Source: an uncultured Bacteroidales bacterium (GTDB lineage Bacteria; Bacteroidota; Bacteroidia; Bacteroidales; Paludibacteraceae). Taken from it: a stretch of 64,000 bases of DNA. The DNA lies in the NCBI GenBank assembly GCA_946414805.1, contig CAMKPZ010000001.1, positions 310,001-374,000 on the forward strand, written 5' to 3'. The notes below the pieces were generated by a model. The model did not search any database, was not told the DNA's origin, and saw nothing but the letters and a program-made list of their open reading frames with translations. The position numbers and the translations under genes are program-made. Shown here piece after piece: positions 53,060 to 60,248 of this stretch (position 1 is its first letter; each line of letters starts with the position of its first letter).

Positions 53060-54563
53060 GCCTATTCGGGATTAATGATAATATATGTTTACGTTCTTCT
53101 TTATTCAAGATGCACCACCACCATACAGCGGAACAAGTTGCCATTGAGGCAAGGCTAATCAGTATTTGTTGTCCCAGGGCTGCAATCTGTGTATCCCAGT
53201 AGAATAACCCTCCGGCGCATAGCACGCATAGGCATGCAGGCAATACAACTCCGCGTACGTAAGCCATGCTGTCAAAGCCGGTTACTTTTTGCGCCAATAT
53301 CAGAATGGCAAACAAGTTCACCAGTTCCATTATAATACAGCAGACAAAGATTCCTGCATAGGGCGCTCCGGACTTCAATACAAAATAACCCAGGACTAAA
53401 GGAAGTGCCAAGATAAGACCTTCTGCTATCTGATAGTATTTCAAGTCTCCTTTGGCTTTAAAGATTGTATCTATCGGTCCGTGGATGGAGCGGATAAGCG
53501 TGATACAAAGCGTGAGTTGGAGAAAGACAACCGAGTATTCGGGTACTTCTCCTAACCAGAGTTGCAAGAGCCATGGCGTGAGATAAACAAGGGGGATAGT
53601 CAACATCAGTTGAATATAGAATAATATCTTCGAGGAGATGAAAACCGCTTTTTTGAAATCATCATATTTCCCCCCTGCATAAGCCTGAATACTATAGGGG
53701 GTCATGACCGTATTGATGTTTATCAGAAACTGTTTGGTCATCTCGCTGACTTGAAAAGCAATTCCGCGTGCCGCATTCACCACTGTACCGCCAAATACAT
53801 TGAGAATCATATTCACGCCATTTTGCGTAACGGCATATGCGGTGTTTCCCAAGAAATTCCATCCGGCAAACTGCGTCATCTGCTTGAAATACGCCTTATC
53901 CCATATCAGTCTCAGTTTGACTTCTTGGAAGTGCCATTTGCAATAGATAAAATTAACGGATAGAATAACTACCGCCACACCTAACAGCAATAATCCGTAG
54001 AACACCAGTTTGTCTATCGGCGCATGACTCAGCAGAAAAGCGATACCCAATTTCATCACACTCTCAATGATGGCGATGCAAGCGTAGAAGTTCATGCGCT
54101 CATGCGCGATGATGACGGCGTCAAAAACAGAAGTGATAATACTAATAGCTGCGATAGCCGTAGCGCATTGGAAGACGATAAACGCGGCATGTATTCTATC
54201 CGGTAGCACATTAATCTTATGCGTGAAGAACCATACACCCAAGCCCTCCACGCACAGGATGAAAACAATGCCGATAAGCAGGTTGATGTAGATGCTTAGA
54301 TTAAAGACCAATTGGAGTTTTTGCTCATTCCCTTGCCCCATTTCATAGTTCAGGTAACGCTGAGTAGAAGAAGCAAAGATTGTACGAAGCGAGGCGAACA
54401 TGGCAACAATACTGCCTACCAAATTATATATACCATAATCATCCACCCCCAGTTGCTGCAGAACAATACGGGAGGTATAGAACGACACAACCATCAGAAC
54501 GAACATGCGTATATACATGAACGCTGTGTTTTTAGCTAATCGTTTTCCAGTAGTTCCACTCAT
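53037..54563 (-). CDS. Wzx-like oligosaccharide flippase (first of two)
   Basis: 508 residues, about fourteen transmembrane segments, MOP superfamily. KNTAFMYIRMFVLMVVSFYTSRIVLQQLGVDDYGIYNLVGSIVAMFA opens the protein, as in Wzx/RfbX-type flippases. It should move undecaprenyl-linked repeat units to the periplasm for Wzy. A second flippase lies 1.9 kb upstream in the operon. Confidence 0.88.
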   Translation of the reverse strand: MSGTTGKRLAKNTAFMYIRMFVLMVVSFYTSRIVLQQLGVDDYGIYNLVGSIVAMFASLRTIFASSTQRYLNYEMGQGNEQKLQLVFNLSIYINLLIGIVFILCVEGLGVWFFTHKINVLPDRIHAAFIVFQCATAIAAISIITSVFDAVIIAHERMNFYACIAIIESVMKLGIAFLLSHAPIDKLVFYGLLLLGVAVVILSVNFIYCKWHFQEVKLRLIWDKAYFKQMTQFAGWNFLGNTAYAVTQNGVNMILNVFGGTVVNAARGIAFQVSEMTKQFLININTVMTPYSIQAYAGGKYDDFKKAVFISSKILFYIQLMLTIPLVYLTPWLLQLWLGEVPEYSVVFLQLTLCITLIRSIHGPIDTIFKAKGDLKYYQIAEGLILALPLVLGYFVLKSGAPYAGIFVCCIIMELVNLFAILILAQKVTGFDSMAYVRGVVLPACLCVLCAGGLFYWDTQIAALGQQILISLASMATCSAVWWWCILNKEERKHILSLIPNRHVEHRER

Positions 54564-54566
54564 TGT

Positions 54567-55301
54567 TTATTTCCCGTATTTTTTACAAGCTTCGTAATAG
54601 GTGTCAAGGCTGCCGATGTCGAAACGTCCGCCGGTCATGGGCCAGGCATGCATGGTCGTGTGCTCCGCCAGATAGTGCGCCAAGTTGCCGGGGGCATCAT
54701 TGCCACAGCCGTTTTCCAAGGCATGGCGAATCAGGTCGAAGTCCTGCTTCAGATAGATATAGAAGGGCGGCACGGCATGGTGCGTCTTGGGCTCTTGCGG
54801 TTTCTCCGCCATCTCCAAGACACGGTTGTTCCCGTCTATCACAATCACCCCTGTGCGTTGCAGTTTCTCAATGGAGGGTTGCTCGTGATACATAATACAA
54901 CTGGTCTGTTTGGCTTTGGCAAAGTCCACAAAATCGCGGAAGGAGAAGAAGAGCAGGTTATCCGCCGCCACCACCAACATATCATCCTCAATATGGCGTT
55001 CTGCCATGGTGTATAGCAAATCGCCTACCGCGCCGAGACGCGTCTCGTTTGTGCTTGTACCATCATCGATAATTGTAACGGGCTTGGCGTAATGTTGCAG
55101 CGAAGCCCATTCCTCAAAGACGGGGGCAAAGCGATGGTTGGTAACAATGATATGTTCATCCACATCGGGTATGGCATCTATATCATCCAGCATGCGTTCC
55201 AAGATAGACTTGGAGCCTATCTTCAAAAGCGGTTTGGGGTAGTTCTTTGTCAGTTCGCCCAAACGCGTGGCATAACCCGCTGCAATGACTATATTCTTCA
55301 T
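54567..55301 (-). CDS. Sugar-1-phosphate nucleotidyltransferase
   Basis: 244 residues. AAGYATRLGELTKNYPKPLLKIGSKSI is the nucleotide-binding signature of the RmlA/GlmU-type family (usually AGGxGTRL, here AAGYATRL); DNLLFF near 110 holds the metal-binding aspartate, and HHAVPPFYIYLKQD is consistent. It activates a sugar 1-phosphate, most likely the product of the GHMP kinase three bases away. The nucleotide is not determinable here. Confidence 0.87.
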   Translation of the reverse strand: MKNIVIAAGYATRLGELTKNYPKPLLKIGSKSILERMLDDIDAIPDVDEHIIVTNHRFAPVFEEWASLQHYAKPVTIIDDGTSTNETRLGAVGDLLYTMAERHIEDDMLVVAADNLLFFSFRDFVDFAKAKQTSCIMYHEQPSIEKLQRTGVIVIDGNNRVLEMAEKPQEPKTHHAVPPFYIYLKQDFDLIRHALENGCGNDAPGNLAHYLAEHTTMHAWPMTGGRFDIGSLDTYYEACKKYGK

Positions 55302-55304
55302 GAC

Positions 55305-56456
55305 TTATTCTTCTACAAAATGTGCACCATCCGCGGAGTGTACCCAAAAGATTTTGAATGTCTTGGTGTATTCCGGGTACTCTGCCAGATATTCGCGTGT
55401 AATCTGTTCTTCGACCTCTTTCTTACATTTAGGGTCCACCAACGCGATCACCGCACCTTTGAAACCCGCGCCGCTGAACCGACCTCCATACACTCCTTCA
55501 AGGTTCTTGAGGATGGTGTAGATGGCGATCAACTCCGGGCTGCCGCACTCGTAGTTATGAATCGAGCTCTCGCAACTCTGTTTGATGAGCTGTCCGAAAA
55601 GCTCCATGTTTCCGCTTTCCCATGCCGTAACGCCTTTGCGTACACGCCGGTATTCCGTGTAGAAATGCTCTGCGCGCCGTGCAAAACGTGCCGGCATTTT
55701 GTCTTTCGTTGCATCGAAGGTCTCATGGGGTACATCGCGAAGGAAAGTCTGGTCGAGCGGTTTGATAGGCTGTTCCTTGTACGCCTGCATGCACCAAGCG
55801 GCAGTACGACATTCGCTGACTCGCAGGTTGTAATCGCTGTTGACGAGACTTCGTGTCAGGCCGGAGAAGATAATTGCAATCTCATAATCCGCCATGTCGC
55901 TCCCAGGTTCTATCAAGCGGTATTGCTCCGTAGCCGTATCGAGGAAGAGCAGTTTGCCTTTTTCACCCAAAGCAATACAAGCCTGGTCGAGAATACCGTT
56001 ATTCAGACCAATATATTCCCGCTCGGCTTCCGAAGCAATCTTAATGATTTCCATTTGTGTGAGGGTGATATCATTGGCTTTTGCGAACGCCATCACGTAT
56101 GCAATCAGTACCGCAGCGCTACTGCTCAGTCCTCCTATAGGCAGCGAACCGGCAATCTCTCCCGCTATTCCGTGTCTGAGAACGAATCGTTTGCTGAGTG
56201 CATATTTGGCTCCGCGTACATAGTCTCCCCAGTTGCCTTCCTTCACGCGCGTTCTATCATCAATCCGCAAGTGTACCTCTCCCGGAAAGGAGCGGCTGGA
56301 GAGTGAGACCGTGCCGTCCGATGTTATATCAAACCATAAATCAACACCTTTGTCGATAGCAAAGCCGGAAACCAATCCGTGCTGGTGGTCCACATGCGCT
56401 CCCAGCGGACAAACGCGGTAGGGTGCAAAAATATGATACGTGTGTGTGTTATTCAT
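55305..56456 (-). CDS. GHMP-family sugar kinase, galacturonokinase-like
   Basis: 383 residues from the ATG at 56456, which overlaps the flippase stop (ATGA); an ATG nine bases upstream also exists. The sugar-recognition motif is APYRVCPLGAHVDHQHG rather than the GalK form GRxNLIGEHTDY, and resembles, from memory, plant galacturonokinase. GSLPIGGLSSSAAVLIAY is the ATP-binding GHMP loop and GRFSGAGFKGAVIALV the third motif. It should phosphorylate C1 of galactose or a uronic acid, feeding the adjacent nucleotidyltransferase. Family firm, substrate tentative. Confidence 0.85.
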   Translation of the reverse strand: MNNTHTYHIFAPYRVCPLGAHVDHQHGLVSGFAIDKGVDLWFDITSDGTVSLSSRSFPGEVHLRIDDRTRVKEGNWGDYVRGAKYALSKRFVLRHGIAGEIAGSLPIGGLSSSAAVLIAYVMAFAKANDITLTQMEIIKIASEAEREYIGLNNGILDQACIALGEKGKLLFLDTATEQYRLIEPGSDMADYEIAIIFSGLTRSLVNSDYNLRVSECRTAAWCMQAYKEQPIKPLDQTFLRDVPHETFDATKDKMPARFARRAEHFYTEYRRVRKGVTAWESGNMELFGQLIKQSCESSIHNYECGSPELIAIYTILKNLEGVYGGRFSGAGFKGAVIALVDPKCKKEVEEQITREYLAEYPEYTKTFKIFWVHSADGAHFVEE

Positions 56457-57808
56457 TTGCTCCATAATTCTTTAATTACCACACTCGGCCATTTCCAGTT
56501 CTGGTACGCCAATTGTGCAATTCCAGGTGCCAAAATCAATCCCCATATACCCATCTGCAACGGGCTTAGGAAGATAAAGAGCAACAAGATTGTTGCCGCT
56601 CCGCTAACCAGCGACGGGATAAAGAACGGAATCTTGTTATCCGCCATGATAAAACCTGCCGATTGCGAGTGGTTATGTTCCAACATGCTGATAACCAGCA
56701 TGGCGCATAGCATCACAGCCGGCACAAAATGCGTCTGGCTGTGAATCAGATCCAAAGCCCAATTACCCGCCAGCAACCACGCCGCACCGCCTATGATATA
56801 CACTGCCACGAGACTTCCTGTGCAGAGTAGGTAGTAACGTTTCAAGCCTTGCAGGTCATCCTCCGCGCGACATTGTGCCAACTTCGGCAGATACGATTGA
56901 TAGAACACCGTTGCACACCGCGCTAAAATATCCATAACTTGCATCGTGATGCCATAGCACGCTACTTCCTCTAACGTCAGGAATGCCGATCCGATCAGGA
57001 TGGCGCTTTTGTTCACGCAAAAACCGCCTAATTGTGTCAGACCAATCTTAACGGCATTCGGCGTGATGGCGCTTAAGATTGCTTTGGGTTCTTGCGGTTC
57101 CGCCTCTGACAGACGGGCTTTCAACTCCGGAGTGAAGAATACACGGTAGGTCAAAACGCGCCTGATTATCGTCGATATCAACTGAGAAGCAACAATCGCC
57201 GTCAAACCGAAACCTGCGTAGATAAGCCCGATTGCCAGCATCAGGTAGATGGTCTGTCCCAACATCGTGATTTGTTGCGTACGGGTGACATAACCTTTAC
57301 CGGTCAGTAAGGCATCGTAGTAGAGCGTGTAGAGGTTGTAGCAGTTGATGGCGATTAGTAGCACCCAGGCGATCATAGCATCCTGCCTGTCGCCTGAATA
57401 TTTCTGCAGGATAAAATAGAAATATGTCGTGCCGGCAGTAGCCAATAGTCCAAATACACCTGCAGCCATCCAACGGTAGAACCGCTTCATCGCCAGTAAA
57501 GTACCTTTCAGCAGACTGTAATCTACCTTTGCATCGGCATCGGCATGGGCTACTCCGTCTTTCTGCAACTGCTTGACACCGGAGAAGATATAACTGATAT
57601 TACGCGCAAAAGACGGACGGAAACCGAAATCCAAAAGCAGCACAAGCGCCGTGATAGTCTGGAAAATATTCCAGACGCCCACCGTTTCCTGCGGCATCTT
57701 GTGCAGAATGAAAGGCAAGAGAATCACACCGGCTCCGATCATAAAAGCGGTGCCGATATAACTCCATGCAATTTCCTTCTTGCCAATATGTTCGATTTTC
57801 TCTGCCAT
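56453..57808 (-). CDS. Second polysaccharide flippase-like protein
   Basis: 451 residues, about twelve transmembrane segments. EIAWSYIGTAFMIGAGVILLPFILHKMPQETVGVWNIFQT and LLDFGFRPSFARNISYIFSGVKQL are typical of O-unit flippase-like MOP proteins. The N-terminal cytoplasmic region includes an insert rich in Ala/Asp (HADADAKVD). Its start codon adjoins a heptamer array. Function could be a second export route or a distinct substrate. Confidence 0.86.
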   Translation of the reverse strand: MAEKIEHIGKKEIAWSYIGTAFMIGAGVILLPFILHKMPQETVGVWNIFQTITALVLLLDFGFRPSFARNISYIFSGVKQLQKDGVAHADADAKVDYSLLKGTLLAMKRFYRWMAAGVFGLLATAGTTYFYFILQKYSGDRQDAMIAWVLLIAINCYNLYTLYYDALLTGKGYVTRTQQITMLGQTIYLMLAIGLIYAGFGLTAIVASQLISTIIRRVLTYRVFFTPELKARLSEAEPQEPKAILSAITPNAVKIGLTQLGGFCVNKSAILIGSAFLTLEEVACYGITMQVMDILARCATVFYQSYLPKLAQCRAEDDLQGLKRYYLLCTGSLVAVYIIGGAAWLLAGNWALDLIHSQTHFVPAVMLCAMLVISMLEHNHSQSAGFIMADNKIPFFIPSLVSGAATILLLFIFLSPLQMGIWGLILAPGIAQLAYQNWKWPSVVIKELWSK

Positions 57809-57857
57809 CAGAATTCAGCTGTCAGCATTCAGCCGTCAGTGTTCAGCTATCAGTCTC
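57809..57857. repeat. 7-bp micro-array (CAGCNGT family) between ugd and flippase
   Basis: CAGAATT, CAGCTGT, CAGCATT, CAGCCGT, CAGTGTT, CAGCTAT, CAGTCTC: seven heptamers. It begins one base after the flippase ATG and contains the ugd stop codon (57850-57852). The same family recurs at 60566 and 62220. Confidence 0.88.
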
Positions 57858-59094
57858 TTCTAAAAATATCGCGGGTGTAAACTTTTTCTTTCACATCGTC
57901 CAGCGTGCTATCATAACGGTTGGCGATGATTGCCTGACTGCGAAGTTTGAATTCTGCCAAGTCGTTTACTACTTCGCTACCAAAGAACGTACTTCCGTTC
58001 TCCAACGTCGGTTCGTAGATAATCACCTGTGCGCCTTTGGCTTTAACGCGTTTCATGATGCCCTGGATAGAGGATTGGCGGAAGTTATCGCTATTCGATT
58101 TCATGGTGAGACGATACACGCCGATGACACATTGTCTCTCCTGCTTGGCATCAAAATCGCCCCGATGATAATAGTCGTAATAACCGGCTTTCGCCAGTAC
58201 ACGGTCCGCAATAAAGTCTTTGCGTGTCCGGTTGCTTTCCACGATTGCCTCGATCAGGTTCTCCGGCACATCCTGATAGTTCGCCAAGAGCTGCTTGGTG
58301 TCTTTCGGCAGGCAGTAACCGCCATAACCGAAGGAAGGATTGTTATATTGCGTGCCGATACGGGGATCCAGACACACGCCTTCGATGATATCCTGCGTGT
58401 TCAGACCCTTCATCTCCGCATACGTATCCAGTTCGTTGAAATAGCTGACACGCAGCGCCAGATAGGTGTTGGCAAACAGTTTGACAGCCTCCGCTTCAGT
58501 CAACCCAATGATACGCACCTCGATGTTTTCCTTGAGTGCGCCCTCCTTGAGGAGGTTGGCAAAAGTCTTTGCTACGGAAAGCAGGCGCGGATCGCGGAGA
58601 ACCGTTCCGACAATGATCCGACTCGGGTAGAGATTGTCATAGAGCGCCTTGCTCTCGCGGAGGAACTCAGGAGAGAAGAGGATGTTATCGCAGTTGTATT
58701 TCTTGCGCACCGACTGCGTGTATCCCACAGGAATGGTTGATTTGATCACCATAACGGCGTTTGGATTCACGCGGATCACGGTCTCAATGACATTCTCCAC
58801 CGCCGAAGTGTCAAAATAGTTGAGGCGGCTGTCATAGTTGGTCGGCGCAGCGATCACCACGAAATCAGCATCCTTGTAGGCTGCTTCGGCATCCAAAGTG
58901 GCCGTCAGATGCAGATCCTTCTCCGCCAGATATTTCTCGATATACTCATCCTGAATAGGCGATTGGCGGCGATTAAGCATCTCCACTTTTTCGGGAACGA
59001 TGTCCACCGCCGTTACTTCATTGTGCTTGGCGAGTAGGGTAGCTATGCTGAGTCCTACGTACCCTGTACCTGCAACTGCAATTTTCATTTTCAT
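57850..59094 (-). CDS. ugd: UDP-glucose 6-dehydrogenase
   Basis: 414 residues (an alternative start is two codons in). [23 protein letters not shown] is the NAD-binding motif, [14 protein letters not shown] the central one, and [19 protein letters not shown] carries the catalytic cysteine near 260. The C-terminal UDP-binding domain is present. It makes UDP-glucuronate, a precursor that fits a uronic-acid-containing glycan. The repeated MKMK start comes from a 6-bp repeat (ATTTTC, 59081-59098). Confidence 0.93.
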   Translation of the reverse strand: MKMKIAVAGTGYVGLSIATLLAKHNEVTAVDIVPEKVEMLNRRQSPIQDEYIEKYLAEKDLHLTATLDAEAAYKDADFVVIAAPTNYDSRLNYFDTSAVENVIETVIRVNPNAVMVIKSTIPVGYTQSVRKKYNCDNILFSPEFLRESKALYDNLYPSRIIVGTVLRDPRLLSVAKTFANLLKEGALKENIEVRIIGLTEAEAVKLFANTYLALRVSYFNELDTYAEMKGLNTQDIIEGVCLDPRIGTQYNNPSFGYGGYCLPKDTKQLLANYQDVPENLIEAIVESNRTRKDFIADRVLAKAGYYDYYHRGDFDAKQERQCVIGVYRLTMKSNSDNFRQSSIQGIMKRVKAKGAQVIIYEPTLENGSTFFGSEVVNDLAEFKLRSQAIIANRYDSTLDDVKEKVYTRDIFRRD

Positions 59095-59098
59095 TTTC
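59081..59098. repeat. 6-bp repeat duplicating the ugd start codon
   Basis: ATTTTC three times in succession on the plus strand; on the minus strand GAAAAT repeats supply ATG at 59094 and again at 59088. Short, but it sits exactly on an initiation site as other arrays do. Confidence 0.5.
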
Positions 59099-59148
59099 TT
59101 TTGGCATTTTTTTCGATTTCTGCAGGGTCATTATTATGGACATATTCA

Positions 59149-59192
59149 CTCGACTTGCTCTCGACTTAACCTCGACTTGCCCTCGGTATGAC
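59149..59192. repeat. 11-bp micro-array, reverse-complement of the def-mntP array
   Basis: CTCGACTTGCT, CTCGACTTAAC, CTCGACTTGCC, CTCGGTATGAC. The reverse complement of TCAAGTCGAGG is CCTCGACTTGA, so this is the same unit family as at 30731-30818 in inverse orientation. It fills most of the gap between the two dehydrogenases. Confidence 0.85.
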
Positions 59193-59243
59193 CTGCATCC
59201 GTTTCCGTGTTTGACAGCAGAATGACGGATCAGAAATGTAGTA

Positions 59244-59999
59244 TTAAATGTGCTCCTCTACGCCGCGGAAGTGGACGTTGAGTTCGTGCAGGTGCTCCAA
59301 GAGGGTTCCGAGGGATGTACCTTTGGTCATTTCAGCAAAGGCATTGACATCTTTCGGGAAGCATTTGCCACCATAGCCGAACTTGCCATCCGGTCCGGGA
59401 ACATAGGTGTGGGTGTCATTGATATAACCGGAGAGGAGGATACCGGTGTGCACCTTGCGCCAATCGGCTCCCATCTGCTCACAATATTCACGGCAGGCGT
59501 TGAAATACGTTACTTTGTATGCGCCGAAGACATTGTGCATGTATTTGGTCAATTCCGCCTCAAGCGGAGTCATGACGGTAAATTTCTTGCCGACAAAAAT
59601 CTTGGTGAGCAGGTCCTGTGCGCCGGTGAAGACCATGGTCTGCTTGTTGAAGTCCTCAATGAAGGTACGCTCGGTGAGGAACTCCGGCATGTAACATACC
59701 TGATGCCCGGTCTCTTTGGAAAGGCGCTCACTGGTACCCGGCAGAATGGTTGTACGAACGAAAACAGGCACATCCGGCAGATTTTTGATCAGCTCGGTCA
59801 TCAGTCTCAGATCCTGGGTTCCGTCTTCCTCTGTGGGGACATGAATCTGCAGAAAAGCGATGTCAATGTCACTCAGATCGTCATTGTAACCTTTGTAAGG
59901 ATCCGAGATAAAGAGTTTGCACTCGGGGTTGTTGTGTTCCAACCAGTTTTTGAGGGCTCCGCCAACGAAGCCGCATCCGATAATTCCAACTTTAATCAT
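59244..59999 (-). CDS. Short nucleotide-sugar dehydrogenase lacking the C-terminal domain
   Basis: 251 residues. KVGIIGCGFVGGALKNWLEHN is the NAD motif and FGYGGKCFPKDVNAFAEM, with the catalytic cysteine, sits near the C-terminus. The UDP-binding third domain seen in its full-length neighbour is missing. As the first gene after the promoter at 60042 it probably starts the long minus-strand glycan operon. A UDP-glucose/GDP-mannose dehydrogenase family member; the substrate is open. Confidence 0.86.
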   Translation of the reverse strand: MIKVGIIGCGFVGGALKNWLEHNNPECKLFISDPYKGYNDDLSDIDIAFLQIHVPTEEDGTQDLRLMTELIKNLPDVPVFVRTTILPGTSERLSKETGHQVCYMPEFLTERTFIEDFNKQTMVFTGAQDLLTKIFVGKKFTVMTPLEAELTKYMHNVFGAYKVTYFNACREYCEQMGADWRKVHTGILLSGYINDTHTYVPGPDGKFGYGGKCFPKDVNAFAEMTKGTSLGTLLEHLHELNVHFRGVEEHI

Positions 60000-60041
60000 A
60001 ATGTTTTATCTATTTAAATTTATAATTTTCGCAAAAAGCGC

Positions 60042-60074
60042 GCAAAGATACAACAAATTTTTCATATACACAAG
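60042..60074 (-). promoter_or_regulatory. Promoter of the glycan operon
   Basis: On the minus strand TATCTTTGC at 60050-60042 with a -33 CTTG at 60074-60071, spaced 20 bp, 43 bases before the short dehydrogenase. Confidence 0.7.
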
Positions 60075-60165
60075 TGCGCGCGTACATTATTTGATAAAAA
60101 GTAGCATTTAAGTGAGAAAAACGAAAAAATAATTCAAAAACGATGGCGGAATGAAAAAAAAGATG

Positions 60166-60173
60166 TACCTTTG
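60166..60173 (+). promoter_or_regulatory. -7 box of the DUF2723 gene promoter
   Basis: TACCTTTG at 60166-60173; the -33 element is not convincing. Transcription would begin near 60180, about 70 bases before the ATG. Confidence 0.55.
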
Positions 60174-60248
60174 TGCCGAATTTGGGGTAGAATGCGCAGA
60201 AAGGGAAGAGAACGGGCAATCCAACACAAAATAAACAAACATAAAACA

